This document shows, piece by piece, positions 7,254-15,439 of a DNA stretch of 34,337 bases. Where the stretch lies: assembly GCA_002343425.1 (NCBI GenBank), contig DDSO01000131.1, positions 21,079-55,415 on the forward strand, given 5' to 3'. This stretch comes from Brevundimonas sp. UBA2388 (lineage in GTDB: Bacteria; Pseudomonadota; Alphaproteobacteria; Caulobacterales; Caulobacteraceae). A program made the position numbers and the translations under genes. Position 1 is the first letter of the stretch. The number at the start of each line of letters is the position of its first letter. The notes beneath the pieces were generated by a model, which was not told the origin of the DNA, searched no databases, and worked only from the letters and a program-made list of their open reading frames with translations.

Positions 7254-8009
7254 CTATGAGGGGCGGCCGATGTTGCCGTTGAAGAAGTCCAGCGCATAGG
7301 CATAGACCTGTTCCCACTGCCGCCGGTTCATAATGTGGCCGGCGCCGCGCACGGTGCGCGCCCGGACCGGCACCTCGTTCTCAATCAGGAAATGGCGCCA
7401 GTGGGCCGTGCTGACCGGGCGGACATGGGTGTCCCTTTGGGCCGAGATCAGTAGCACCGGAATACGCCGCAGCGGACGGCGCGGCGTATAGACATCCCAG
7501 CCCCCCGCCACAGAGATCGCCGCCGCCGCACGGCTTTCGCCCAAGGCCCCGTCCACGGCGATGTGGGAGCCCAGCGAATAGCCCATGATTCCGGTACGAC
7601 TGCTGTCGATGCCCTGCCCGATCAGCCATTCGATGGCGTCGGAGCCGCAGTCGCGCCAGGCGTTCATCACGGGTTCGGGCCGGACCACATCATCCTCGGC
7701 CGCGTCCAGATAAGTCGGAACGACGGCGACATAGCCATCAGCGGCGAACAACTCGCCCAGCACCACCTGCTCCGGCCCGATGCCGCCCGAACCGTGCATC
7801 AGCACCACGCCGGAGCCGCGCGCATTCGCGGTCGGCCGGAACACCGCCGCGCGGATCGCCTTGCCGTTGCTGGGATAGGTCGTCAGTTCGGTGGTGAAGG
7901 CCGCCGCTTCCGTCGCCTGCCGGGCGGCGGTCGGCGAAGCAACAGCCAGGGCCCCGGCCGCAACCAGCACGGCGCGGCGGTCGTACCCGTCCTTCATCGT
8001 TCGGCTCAT
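7254..8009 (-). CDS. Exported alpha/beta-hydrolase, dienelactone hydrolase-like (third of tandem trio)
   Basis: This 251-residue protein opens with a twin-arginine-like signal (YDRRAVLVAAGALAVA), so it may use the Tat route. The alpha/beta-hydrolase core is complete. It has the oxyanion region MHGSGGIGPE, the nucleophile motif GYSLGS (Ser145), Asp193 in SAQRDTHV and His225 in GAGHIM. The start at 8009 is fixed by ATGA overlap with the upstream gene's stop (8006-8008) and a ggagg-type ribosome-binding site, implying translational coupling. It is homologous to the two genes upstream, but more distantly than they are to each other. It lacks their N-terminal GC-DDV motif. The substrate is unknown; a carboxylic ester or lactone is plausible. 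The transsulfuration gene follows closely. Confidence 0.85.
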   Translation of the reverse strand: MSRTMKDGYDRRAVLVAAGALAVASPTAARQATEAAAFTTELTTYPSNGKAIRAAVFRPTANARGSGVVLMHGSGGIGPEQVVLGELFAADGYVAVVPTYLDAAEDDVVRPEPVMNAWRDCGSDAIEWLIGQGIDSSRTGIMGYSLGSHIAVDGALGESRAAAAISVAGGWDVYTPRRPLRRIPVLLISAQRDTHVRPVSTAHWRHFLIENEVPVRARTVRGAGHIMNRRQWEQVYAYALDFFNGNIGRPS

Positions 8010-8797
8010 GACGCGCCTCCCGAGGGTCCGCCTTCCAGAAAGGCGCGCGTCCGGCCCATGACCGCGCACCAGGTCGGAAGATCATACTGGTGCCCGTCGA
8101 AATCGAGCCCCTGAACCTCGGCCGCGGCTCCAGCCTGACGAAGGTCAGCCGCGAGTTCCAGCGTCGCGCGGACAGGCACGGCCTCATCCCGCCGGGCGTG
8201 CATCAGCAGGAATGACAGGTTCCGGCCCACGAGACTTCCGTCGACCTCGCCGCCGCCGGCCACCAGGACCGCCGAGCGGACCGGGCTTTCAGCCACGGTT
8301 GCGGCGTTCAGGGCGACGCCGGCGCCGCGGGAATAGCCCCACAGCGCCACACGGCCCGGCGACACGCCCGGCTGGCCGGCCAGTTGGTCTGCGGCGTCCA
8401 GCGCCGCCTGACGCCAGGCCCGCGCATTCACCAGCCGTCGCCCCTGGGCGGGCGCATCGGCGTCGAAATAGGCAGGGAGAATGACCCAGTAGCCCCGCGA
8501 GGCCAGCTGGATGGCGTGGGCGTCGAACAGGATCGAGTTCATCTCGAAGCCGGTCCCGCCGTGCAGCATGACCAGACCCGCACCGTTCGGCTCACCGCGC
8601 GGCGCATAGAGATAGGCGCGGACCGGACGTCCACGGCTTTCGAACGACATCAGCGTCCGCGACGCCAGGACTGCCACATCGTCAGCGCAGCCGGGAATGC
8701 CGACGCGCGACGGTGTCGCATCGGTCTGGGCGACCGACGTCGATGCGCTCGCGAGCGCCGCGAGGAGGCTCGCCAGGGCGATGAGGCGCCGGCGCAC
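8006..8797 (-). CDS. Exported alpha/beta-hydrolase, dienelactone hydrolase-like (second of tandem trio)
   Basis: This 263-residue protein has a signal peptide (RRRLIALASLLAALASASTSVAQ), then a GCADDV segment and a full hydrolase core. The core has MLHGGTGFE (oxyanion hole), GYSRGAG (Ser156), ARRDEAVP (Asp204) and FDGHQYD (His236). A start at 8884 is possible on paper. It would add 29 non-homologous residues overlapping the previous gene and bury the signal peptide. The GTG at 8797, ten bases before which lies the previous stop (8805-8807), is preferred, although its ribosome-binding site is weak. It overlaps the next gene by ATGA, so the trio reads as an operon. It should be periplasmic; the substrate is unknown. 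Confidence 0.82.
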   Translation of the reverse strand: MRRRLIALASLLAALASASTSVAQTDATPSRVGIPGCADDVAVLASRTLMSFESRGRPVRAYLYAPRGEPNGAGLVMLHGGTGFEMNSILFDAHAIQLASRGYWVILPAYFDADAPAQGRRLVNARAWRQAALDAADQLAGQPGVSPGRVALWGYSRGAGVALNAATVAESPVRSAVLVAGGGEVDGSLVGRNLSFLLMHARRDEAVPVRATLELAADLRQAGAAAEVQGLDFDGHQYDLPTWCAVMGRTRAFLEGGPSGGAS

Positions 8798-8804
8798 CCG
8801 CGCC

Positions 8805-9611
8805 TTACCCGGCAGGGGCTTCTGGGGCGGCGGCGGGCAGGAGGTTTGCGTCGAGGAAGCGCCGCGTGTGCTGGAACACCTCACACCAGACCTGGCCAGT
8901 CATGGACCGTTCCGGCGAGGCCAGCATCTGGACCTCGACCGTCGCGCCCCGGCGCCGCAGGTTGGCGGCCAACTCGCGCATTGTGGCGGCCGAGATGATG
9001 GGGAAGGTCGAATAGCCCTCGATCAGCATCATCGGCAGTTCCCTACGGCCGCGGCTGGCCTCGAAGATGTCCTGGCCCGTCCCGACCCCGACGGCCACGC
9101 GCGCCGTCGAATCCGGATGAGCCGATCCGTCGGTGGCGACGAACCCGCCCAGGGAGAAGCCCCAGATGCCGACCCGCGCCGGATCGACGCCCTCGAGCGT
9201 GCCCATATAGGCGACGGCGGCATGCCCCGCTTCTGCCCACAGCCGGACATCACGTCCGTTCCAGGGAACCTGGCGCGCCCTCGCCTCGAAATAGTTCGGC
9301 ACCAGCACATGATAGCCGCGGGCCGCCAGCTGGATGGCGTGCGGGTCGAACGAGTGGGCGTCTACGGACAGGCCTTCAGAGCTGTGCAGCAGGACCACGG
9401 CGGCGCCATTGGCAGGGCCGGTCGGCTTGTAGAGCAGGCCGCGAACCGTCTGCGAATTGCTGACGAACTCGGTGTTCCCGCGCGTGGCGCGCTGAGGCAC
9501 GTCGTCAGAGCATCCCGCCGGGGCGGCGGCCTGCGCCGAGGCATTCGAAGCCATGCCGAAGAGCGCGGCGGCGGCGATGGCGGCGATAGCCGAGGTCGGA
9601 AAACGTTTCAT
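8805..9611 (-). CDS. Exported alpha/beta-hydrolase homologue lacking catalytic Asp and His (first of tandem trio)
   Basis: This 268-residue protein has a clear signal peptide (MKRFPTSAIAAIAAAALF to SAQ). It aligns along its length with the hydrolase encoded next to it: both share GC-DDV, a DPHAIQLAARGY/DAHAIQLASRGY segment and a VWC/TWC motif. The nucleophile motif GFSLGG (Ser153) is kept. The loop that carries the catalytic Asp in the neighbour (ARRDEAVP) reads EGYSTFPI here (residues 198-205). The catalytic-His loop (FDGHQYD) reads SPERSMT, with Arg235 in place of His. The frame is intact through both regions, so these are substitutions, not a frameshift. It may be a pseudoenzyme, a binding protein, or an enzyme with an altered mechanism. 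A 126-base region upstream probably holds the operon promoter. Confidence 0.83.
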   Translation of the reverse strand: MKRFPTSAIAAIAAAALFGMASNASAQAAAPAGCSDDVPQRATRGNTEFVSNSQTVRGLLYKPTGPANGAAVVLLHSSEGLSVDAHSFDPHAIQLAARGYHVLVPNYFEARARQVPWNGRDVRLWAEAGHAAVAYMGTLEGVDPARVGIWGFSLGGFVATDGSAHPDSTARVAVGVGTGQDIFEASRGRRELPMMLIEGYSTFPIISAATMRELAANLRRRGATVEVQMLASPERSMTGQVWCEVFQHTRRFLDANLLPAAAPEAPAG

Positions 9612-9644
9612 GGAAGGGCCTCAACAGCATTTCATGGGTATGGT

Positions 9645-9681
9645 GTCCAGTCAGGACCACATTTTCGCCGCCGTCCAGTCA
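9645..9681. repeat. Direct repeat GTCCAGTCA, two copies 28 bases apart
   Basis: Gtccagtca occurs at 9645-9653 and 9673-9681. Both copies are in the 126-base gap between the cystathionine beta-synthase stop and the start of the hydrolase trio (both genes on the minus strand). Read on the minus strand, the upstream copy overlaps a TTGACT hexamer (9677-9682) that could be a -35 element. It may be an operator pair or chance. Confidence 0.35.
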
Positions 9682-9737
9682 ACTCGCCTCATTTCCACCG
9701 CTGGTTCGCCACAAAGCCCACCGCCCGAGATCGCAGC

Positions 9738-11141
9738 CTAGCGGTTCAGGCTCAGGTGGTTGATCAGGTCCGTGCGCGTAATCAGGCCCACAAACTGCTC
9801 TCCGTCCAGCACGATCGCCACCCGATCGCGGTCAAACAGGGGGATCAGGGCGTCCAGACTCTCGCCGACCTGCACCGTATCGAGGTCGCGGGTCATGGCC
9901 GAGGCGACCGGACGGGCGAACCTTTCCTTGCGGGTGATCTCGTCGGTGTTCATCACATGAACCAGATCGCTCTCGTCCAGAATGCCGACCAGCCGGCCAT
10001 CCTGGATGATCGGCAGTTGGGACACATCGGCGCCGCGCATGCGCTTGAAGGCCGTATCCAGCGTGTCTTCCGGGCCGGCGACGACCACGTCGCCGTTCTG
10101 GTATTTGCGGCTGATCAGGTCCGACAGATCGCCGTGCATCGGCTGACCGCCCAGTCCCTGGTCGGCCAGCCATGCGTCATTGTAGACCTTGGACAGGTAT
10201 TTCGCGCCCGTATCGCAGACGAAGGTGACGACCCGCTTTGGCTCCGTCTGCTCGCGGCACCAGCGCAGGGCGCTGGCGATCAGGGTTCCGGATGACGATC
10301 CCGCGAGCACGCCTTCCTTCAGCAGCAGCTCCCGGACGGTGGCGATGGCCTCGGCGTCGGGGATGGAATAGGCCTTGTCGATCAGATTCATGTCCGCCGT
10401 GTCGGGCACGAAATTCTGGCCGATGCCCTCGACCGTATAGCTGCCCTCCGGCCCCGGCACGCCCTCGTTGACGATCCCGGCCAGGGTCGAGCCCACCGGA
10501 TCAGCGAGGATGATCTTCGCGTCCGACCCGACGCTCTTCAGATAGCGGGCGATGCCGGTGATGGTGCCGCCCGACCCGATGCCGGCGACGAAGGCGTCGA
10601 TGTCGCCGTCCATCTGTTCCCAGATCTCCGGCCCCGTGGTCTTGAAATGGGCCAAGGAGTTGGCGTCGTTGGCGAACTGGTTGACGTAGAATCCGCCGGG
10701 GATCTGCTGCGCCAGCCGTTCGGCCATGTCGGTGTAGTATTCGGGATGCCCATGCGGCACGTCCGAACGGGTCAGGCGAACATCGGCGCCCATCGCCCTC
10801 AAATGCTGGATTTTTTCCTTGGACATCTTGTCAGGGATGACCAGAAGCACCTTATATCCCTTGGCTTGGCCCACCAGCGTCAGCGCCAGACCCGTATTGC
10901 CGGCCGTCGCCTCGACGATGGTCCCGCCGGGCTTCAGAAACCCCTCCGCCTCGGCCGCCGCGATCATCGACAGGGCGATCCGGTCCTTGATCGACCCGCC
11001 CGGGTTCTGCGCCTCCAGCTTCAGGAACAGACGGCACGGGCCGGTGTCGATCTTCGTCACCTCAACCATCGGCGTCTGGCCGATCAGGTCCAGCAACGAG
11101 CCGGTCGGACCGGACAGGACAGGCTTGGCGGCCAACGACAT
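9738..11141 (-). CDS. cbs: Cystathionine beta-synthase (PLP domain plus C-terminal CBS-domain pair)
   Basis: This 467-residue protein has a fold-type II PLP domain (about residues 10-320). The Schiff-base lysine is Lys52 in NPGGSIKDRIA. A PLP-phosphate loop follows (GSSSGT), and EATAGNTGLAL is the substrate-binding TSGNT-like loop. The last 130 residues form two CBS motifs (VSQLPIIQDGRLVGILDESDL and RVAIVLDGEQFVGLITRTDL). Known enzymes of this architecture condense serine (or O-acetylserine) with homocysteine to cystathionine. CBS domains often bind adenosyl ligands. The start at 11141 has a ggag ribosome-binding site eight bases upstream. It is divergent from the RNase R gene. With the gamma-lyase-like gene downstream it suggests reverse transsulfuration (methionine to cysteine). 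A cysteine synthase role with O-acetylserine cannot be ruled out. Confidence 0.9.
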   Translation of the reverse strand: MSLAAKPVLSGPTGSLLDLIGQTPMVEVTKIDTGPCRLFLKLEAQNPGGSIKDRIALSMIAAAEAEGFLKPGGTIVEATAGNTGLALTLVGQAKGYKVLLVIPDKMSKEKIQHLRAMGADVRLTRSDVPHGHPEYYTDMAERLAQQIPGGFYVNQFANDANSLAHFKTTGPEIWEQMDGDIDAFVAGIGSGGTITGIARYLKSVGSDAKIILADPVGSTLAGIVNEGVPGPEGSYTVEGIGQNFVPDTADMNLIDKAYSIPDAEAIATVRELLLKEGVLAGSSSGTLIASALRWCREQTEPKRVVTFVCDTGAKYLSKVYNDAWLADQGLGGQPMHGDLSDLISRKYQNGDVVVAGPEDTLDTAFKRMRGADVSQLPIIQDGRLVGILDESDLVHVMNTDEITRKERFARPVASAMTRDLDTVQVGESLDALIPLFDRDRVAIVLDGEQFVGLITRTDLINHLSLNR

Positions 11142-11253
11142 TCAATCACTCCAGAGGTTCAGCGCCGGAAGCTAGGCGCGCGCCCTCCTCATCACAAGCC
11201 GCGCAAGATTTCGCCTCTCGAAGAGCGCCGAAGCACGGTATCAAGGATTCCAA

Positions 11254-13578
11254 ATGACAAAATCATCCAGCCGGCCGCCCGCCGGCCTCCCCGACGAAGC
11301 CACGCTGATCGCCTTCCTCCGCGAAGCCGGATCAGCCGAGAAAACCGATATCGCCCGCCATTTCGGCCTCAAGGGCGGCGAGCGTCGCGCCCTGCGCGAA
11401 ATGATCCGCGCCCTCGAAGAGGCCGGCAAACTGGGCAAGCGCGGCCGCAAGGGCTTCTCCGAAGTCGGCGCCCTGCCCCCGGTCGGCGTGGCCGATGTGG
11501 TCGAGCGCGATCTCGACGGCGAACTCTATGTCCGTCTTGTCGAGGCCTCGGCCGACGCCCCGCGCGCCCTGCTGATTCCCGACAACGGCGGCAAGACCGG
11601 CCCCGCCCCCGGCATGGGCGACCGCGTCCTGGTCAAATTTGCCCGCACCGAAGACGGCTGGGAAGCCCGGCTGATCAAGAAGCTGGACGCCGGCGCCAAC
11701 AAGGTGCTGGGCGTCATCCGCAGGTCCAACAAGGAGGTCAGGGTCGAGCCCGTCGACCGCAAGTCGAAGGACGTCCTGCTGGTCCCCCACGCCCAGGCCG
11801 AGGGCCTGCGCGACGGCGACCTCGTGCTGGCCGCCATCGAAAGGGGCGACCAGCGCTATGGGCCCAAACGCGGCAAGATCCTCGAGAAGATCGGCCACGA
11901 GGGCGACGCCCGCGCCGCCTCCCTGATCGCCATCGCCGCCCACAACGTCCCGATGGGCTTCTCCGAACTCGTCGAAAAAGAAGCGGAAGATCAGGAACTG
12001 CCATCGCTGAAGGGCCGCGAGGACCTGCGCGACCTGCCTTTGATCACGATCGACCCCGCCGACGCCCGCGACCACGACGACGCCGTCTATGCGATGCGCG
12101 ACGAGGACCCGAAGAACGCGGACGGCTGGATCGTCTGGGTCGCCATCGCCGACGTCGCCGCCTACGTCCGCCCCAACACCAATCTGGACCGCGAGGCGCG
12201 CGACAAGGGCAATTCCACCTACTTCCCCGACCGCGTCGAGCCGATGCTGCCCGAGCGCCTGTCCAACGGCCTGTGCAGCCTCAAGGAAGGCGAGAACCGC
12301 GCCTGCATGGCCGTGCGCATGGTCTTCGACAAGGACGGCCGGAAAACAGGCCACAAATTCATGCGTGGCCTGATGCGTTCGCACGCCAAGCTCAGCTACG
12401 ATCAGGCCCAGTCGGCCATCGACGGCCAGACGGATGATGCGACCGGCCCGATCATGGCGGCCATCCTCGAGCCGCTGTGGGCCGCCTACCGGACCATGCT
12501 GAAAGGCCGGCTGAAGCGCAGTCCTCTGGCGATCGAAAGCCCCGAACGGCGCATCCGCATGAACGATCAGGGCCAGATCATCTCGATCGAGCCGCGCGTC
12601 AGCCTTGAGGCACACCGGCTGATCGAGGAGATGATGATCCAGGCCAACGTCTGCGCCGCCGAGACGCTGGAGCAGAAGAAGACGCCCCTGCTCTACCGCG
12701 TCCACGACGCCCCCAGTCAGGAGAAGCTGTTCAACCTGGGCGACTTCCTGCAGACCATCGGCAAGCCGTGGACCAAGGGCGAACCGGCCACGACCAAACG
12801 GTTCAACAAACTGCTGGACGAGACCCGCGGCGGCGACCACGCCGAGGTCGTCAACGAGGTTGTCCTGCGCAGCCAGATGCAGGCCATCTATTCGGCCGAG
12901 AACGTCGGCCATTTCGGCCTCAACCTCGACCGCTACGCCCACTTCACCTCGCCGATCCGGCGCTATTCCGACCTGATCGTCCACCGCGGACTGATCCGGG
13001 CGCTGGGCCTCGGCAAGGACGGGCTGACCGACCGCGAGATCGCTGAACTGCCGGCCATCGCCGAACAGGTGACCATGACCGAGCGCCGCTCCATGGCCGC
13101 CGAACGCGCCGCCATGGACCGCTACATGGCCGCCTTCCTGCAGGAGCGGGTCGGCGCGACCTTCCCCGGCCGCATCACCGGCGTCACCCGCTTCGGCCTG
13201 TTCATCCGGCTGGACGAAACGGGGGCCGACGGCCTGGTGCCGGTCTCGACCCTCGGGACCGAGTATTTCGCCCACGACGACAAGTCCCACGCCCTCGTCG
13301 GCGAGCGCACCGGCGCGCGCTGGACGCTGGGCCGGAACGTCGAGGTACGGCTGAAGGAGGCCACGCCGATCACCGGTGGTCTGGTCTTCGAGATGCTCTC
13401 CGACCCCGCCCCGCGCGATCCCAACGCCCCCGCGCCCCGGCTGGGCCACCGTGGCCGCGGCCCCGGCGGCGACGGCTTCCCCAAGCGTGGCGGCAGCCGT
13501 CCCGGCGGACCCAAGCCGCCCAAGGGTGGGCGACCTTCGGGGGGACTGAAGGGCGTCCGCAAGGGCAAGCGGCGCTGA
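11254..13578 (+). CDS. rnr: Ribonuclease R
   Basis: This 774-residue processive 3'-5' exoribonuclease belongs to the RNase II/R family and degrades structured RNA in the cytosol. The order is an N-terminal winged-helix region (ATLIAFLREAGSAEKTDIARHFGL, residues 13-60) and cold-shock-type OB domains (about 70-230). The RNB catalytic domain follows, with TIDPADARDHDDA. Asp267, Asp273, Asp275 and Asp276 correspond to the metal-binding aspartates known from RNase II. An S1 domain comes next (RVGATFPGRITGVTRFGLFIRL, about 630-710). A highly basic Gly/Pro/Lys/Arg tail ends in KGVRKGKRR. The start at 11254 has an aagga ribosome-binding site. It is divergent from the beta-synthase gene with a 112-base intergenic region. 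The large antisense frame beneath it is a shadow. Confidence 0.97.
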   Translation: MTKSSSRPPAGLPDEATLIAFLREAGSAEKTDIARHFGLKGGERRALREMIRALEEAGKLGKRGRKGFSEVGALPPVGVADVVERDLDGELYVRLVEASADAPRALLIPDNGGKTGPAPGMGDRVLVKFARTEDGWEARLIKKLDAGANKVLGVIRRSNKEVRVEPVDRKSKDVLLVPHAQAEGLRDGDLVLAAIERGDQRYGPKRGKILEKIGHEGDARAASLIAIAAHNVPMGFSELVEKEAEDQELPSLKGREDLRDLPLITIDPADARDHDDAVYAMRDEDPKNADGWIVWVAIADVAAYVRPNTNLDREARDKGNSTYFPDRVEPMLPERLSNGLCSLKEGENRACMAVRMVFDKDGRKTGHKFMRGLMRSHAKLSYDQAQSAIDGQTDDATGPIMAAILEPLWAAYRTMLKGRLKRSPLAIESPERRIRMNDQGQIISIEPRVSLEAHRLIEEMMIQANVCAAETLEQKKTPLLYRVHDAPSQEKLFNLGDFLQTIGKPWTKGEPATTKRFNKLLDETRGGDHAEVVNEVVLRSQMQAIYSAENVGHFGLNLDRYAHFTSPIRRYSDLIVHRGLIRALGLGKDGLTDREIAELPAIAEQVTMTERRSMAAERAAMDRYMAAFLQERVGATFPGRITGVTRFGLFIRLDETGADGLVPVSTLGTEYFAHDDKSHALVGERTGARWTLGRNVEVRLKEATPITGGLVFEMLSDPAPRDPNAPAPRLGHRGRGPGGDGFPKRGGSRPGGPKPPKGGRPSGGLKGVRKGKRR

Positions 13579-13639
13579 CGACAGAAATCGTCACGACTTC
13601 GCCGCAAGCATTCCGGTAGTCTCGCCACGGGAGGACCAG

Positions 13640-14635
13640 ATGATCAGATTGAACCGGGGCATCGCCGCCTTACTGGCCGCCATCCTGCTCGCCGCGCCGG
13701 CGGCGGCCAACGACAGCGTCGCCTCGATGGGCGCGGGCGGCCTCGTTCTGGAGCGCACCGACGGCATCGAGATGCGGTCCGAGGATCTCTATGTCTCGGC
13801 GGCCGAAATCCGTGTCGCCTACCGGTTCTTCAACCGCACCGACCGCGACATCTCGACGATCGTCGCCTTCCCCATGCCCGATCTGCAGGGCGGCATCGAG
13901 AGCGATGTCGCAATAGAGGACCCGCTCAGGATGCCCTTCACCACGACGGTGAACGGCCGCCGCGTCGCGACCAATGTCGAGCAGAAGGCCATGCTGAACG
14001 GGGTCGATCACTCCGATCTGATGCGTGGCCTCGGCGTGCCGCTCACGCCCCGGGGCGAGGCGACGATGCGGGCCCTGGCGGCCTTGCCCCAGCCGCAAAT
14101 CGACATGCTGATCGAGATGGGTCTGGTCGAGGACCGCTCCTGGATGGACCGGGGCGTCCGCATCCTCGAGCTGACGCCCCTGTGGACGCTCAAGACGACA
14201 CACTACTGGACCCAGGTCTTCCCGACCGGACGCGAGCTCGACGTTCGCCATCGGTACGCCCCCGCCGTCGGCGGCTCGGCCGGAAGCATTTTCGGCGATC
14301 CGGACATGGGGGACGGCGAATACGCCCGGGAGGACATTGAACGTTACTGCGTCGACGACGCCTTCCAGGCCGGCGCTCGCCGGATGCGGGCGCGCGGGCT
14401 TTATCTGTCCGAAACCTGGGTCGACTACATCCTGACCACCGGCGCCAACTGGGCCGAGCCGATCGGTGAGTTCCGGCTGGTCGTGGACAAGGGTTCGTCG
14501 CGCAATCTGGTCAGCTTCTGCGGCGAAGGCGTGCGCAAGATCAGCCCGACCCGGTTCGAGATCCGGCGGCGCAACTACACGCCGACCAGCGACCTGTCTG
14601 TCCTGATACTGACCGGAACGCGGATCGAGGACTGA
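13640..14635 (+). CDS. Exported DUF4424-type protein
   Basis: This 331-residue protein begins with a Sec signal (LNRGIAALLAAILLAAPAAA, cut near residue 24) followed by NDSVASMGAGGLVLERTDGIEM. That sequence, with 'EDLYVSAAEIRVAYRFFNRTDRD' and 'VAFPMPDL', is characteristic of DUF4424 proteins, whose function is unknown. The body looks beta-rich, and two Cys residues (in ERYCVDDAF and VSFCGEG) could form a periplasmic disulphide. The ATG at 13640 has a gggagg ribosome-binding site. It lies 61 bases after rnr, so co-transcription is possible. The family name is from recognition; I cannot assign a role. Confidence 0.82.
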   Translation: MIRLNRGIAALLAAILLAAPAAANDSVASMGAGGLVLERTDGIEMRSEDLYVSAAEIRVAYRFFNRTDRDISTIVAFPMPDLQGGIESDVAIEDPLRMPFTTTVNGRRVATNVEQKAMLNGVDHSDLMRGLGVPLTPRGEATMRALAALPQPQIDMLIEMGLVEDRSWMDRGVRILELTPLWTLKTTHYWTQVFPTGRELDVRHRYAPAVGGSAGSIFGDPDMGDGEYAREDIERYCVDDAFQAGARRMRARGLYLSETWVDYILTTGANWAEPIGEFRLVVDKGSSRNLVSFCGEGVRKISPTRFEIRRRNYTPTSDLSVLILTGTRIED

Positions 14636-14683
14636 TCTTTTGGCCAGTCGTCCGCCGGCCGGCGAGCGTGCTATGGCCCCGCG

Positions 14684-15391
14684 ATGACCACGCCCTTCGA
14701 CTCAACCCGAGACCTGACCGATGCCCCGCGCGTCGGCGGCCGCCAGACGCCGAAGGACGCCGCCACCCTGATCCTGACCCGCGTCCGCAAGGGCCAGGCT
14801 GAGGTGTTGATGGGCCGCCGCGCGCCCGGCCACGTCTTCATGGCCGCCAAATGGGTGTTCCCCGGCGGACGGATCGAGCGCTCGGATTTCAACGCCGCCT
14901 CGGCCAATGACCTGCCTGCGGCGGACACCGCCCGCCTGACCCGGGAGGTTCCGGCCCGCCGCGCCCGGGCCATGGCCCTCGCCGCCGTGCGTGAGACCTT
15001 CGAGGAGACAGGGCTGTTGCTTGCGGAGCCCGCGCCCGCCGCCTGCGTCGCGGGTTCGTGGCGGGAGTTCCGGGCCGTCGGCGCCCTGCCCGACCTCGCC
15101 GCCCTGTCCTATGTCGCCCGCGCCATCACCCCGCCGGGACGGACTCGCCGGTTCGACGCCCGCTTCTTCATGGCCGACGCCCGCGCCCTGCTGCATCCCG
15201 AGCCGACCGCCGGCTCGGGCGAGCTGGACGAGATCGCCTGGCTATCGCTGGCCGACACCCGATCGCTGGACCTGCCGGCCATCACCCGGTTCGTCCTCGG
15301 CGAGGTCGGCGAGCGCCTCGCTCATCCGGACCGGCCCCTGCCCTACGTCAGGATGGTGCGCGGCCGGCACGTGATCGAGCATCAGGACTGA
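14684..15391 (+). CDS. NUDIX hydrolase with a split Nudix box (NUDT19/CoA-pyrophosphatase-like)
   Basis: This 235-residue hydrolase should cleave nucleoside-diphosphate-X compounds. The first half of the Nudix box is WVFPGGRIERSD (about residues 58-69). The catalytic half, AVRETFEETGLLL, comes about 40 residues later (about 103-115). Between them lies an Ala/Arg-rich insertion instead of the usual seven residues. Such an insertion is known from the NUDT19 branch, whose characterised members hydrolyse CoA and acyl-CoA. No signal peptide is seen. The gene has no strong ribosome-binding site. It lies 48 bases upstream of the KAS III-like biosynthetic gene in the same orientation, so a shared transcript is possible. 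CoA or acyl-CoA as substrate is inferred from the family. Confidence 0.88.
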   Translation: MTTPFDSTRDLTDAPRVGGRQTPKDAATLILTRVRKGQAEVLMGRRAPGHVFMAAKWVFPGGRIERSDFNAASANDLPAADTARLTREVPARRARAMALAAVRETFEETGLLLAEPAPAACVAGSWREFRAVGALPDLAALSYVARAITPPGRTRRFDARFFMADARALLHPEPTAGSGELDEIAWLSLADTRSLDLPAITRFVLGEVGERLAHPDRPLPYVRMVRGRHVIEHQD

Positions 15392-15439
15392 GGTCGCAGC
15401 CGCATGGACGGCGTCCAGCGGCAGGGCTAACCTGATGCC

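Noticed and set aside
8006..8884. The longer N-terminus (ATG at 8884) for the second hydrolase
   Set aside because: It would overlap the previous gene by 80 bases and put 29 non-homologous residues before an evident signal peptide.
8805..9611. A frameshift explaining the missing Asp and His in the first hydrolase
   Set aside because: Homology to the neighbour continues in the same frame on both sides of each changed loop (for example TVEVQ, VWC, RRFLD), so substitutions are the simpler reading.
8697..10295. A 532-codon plus-strand frame crossing the hydrolase and cystathionine beta-synthase genes
   Set aside because: It spans two well-supported minus-strand genes and their intergenic region, is rich in Arg/Gly/Gln/His, and has no recognisable domain.
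11332..13449. A 705-codon open frame antisense to rnr
   Set aside because: RNase R in the opposite frame has all domains and catalytic residues. The antisense translation is low-complexity Gly/Ala/Val/Asp-rich, as expected of a high-GC shadow.
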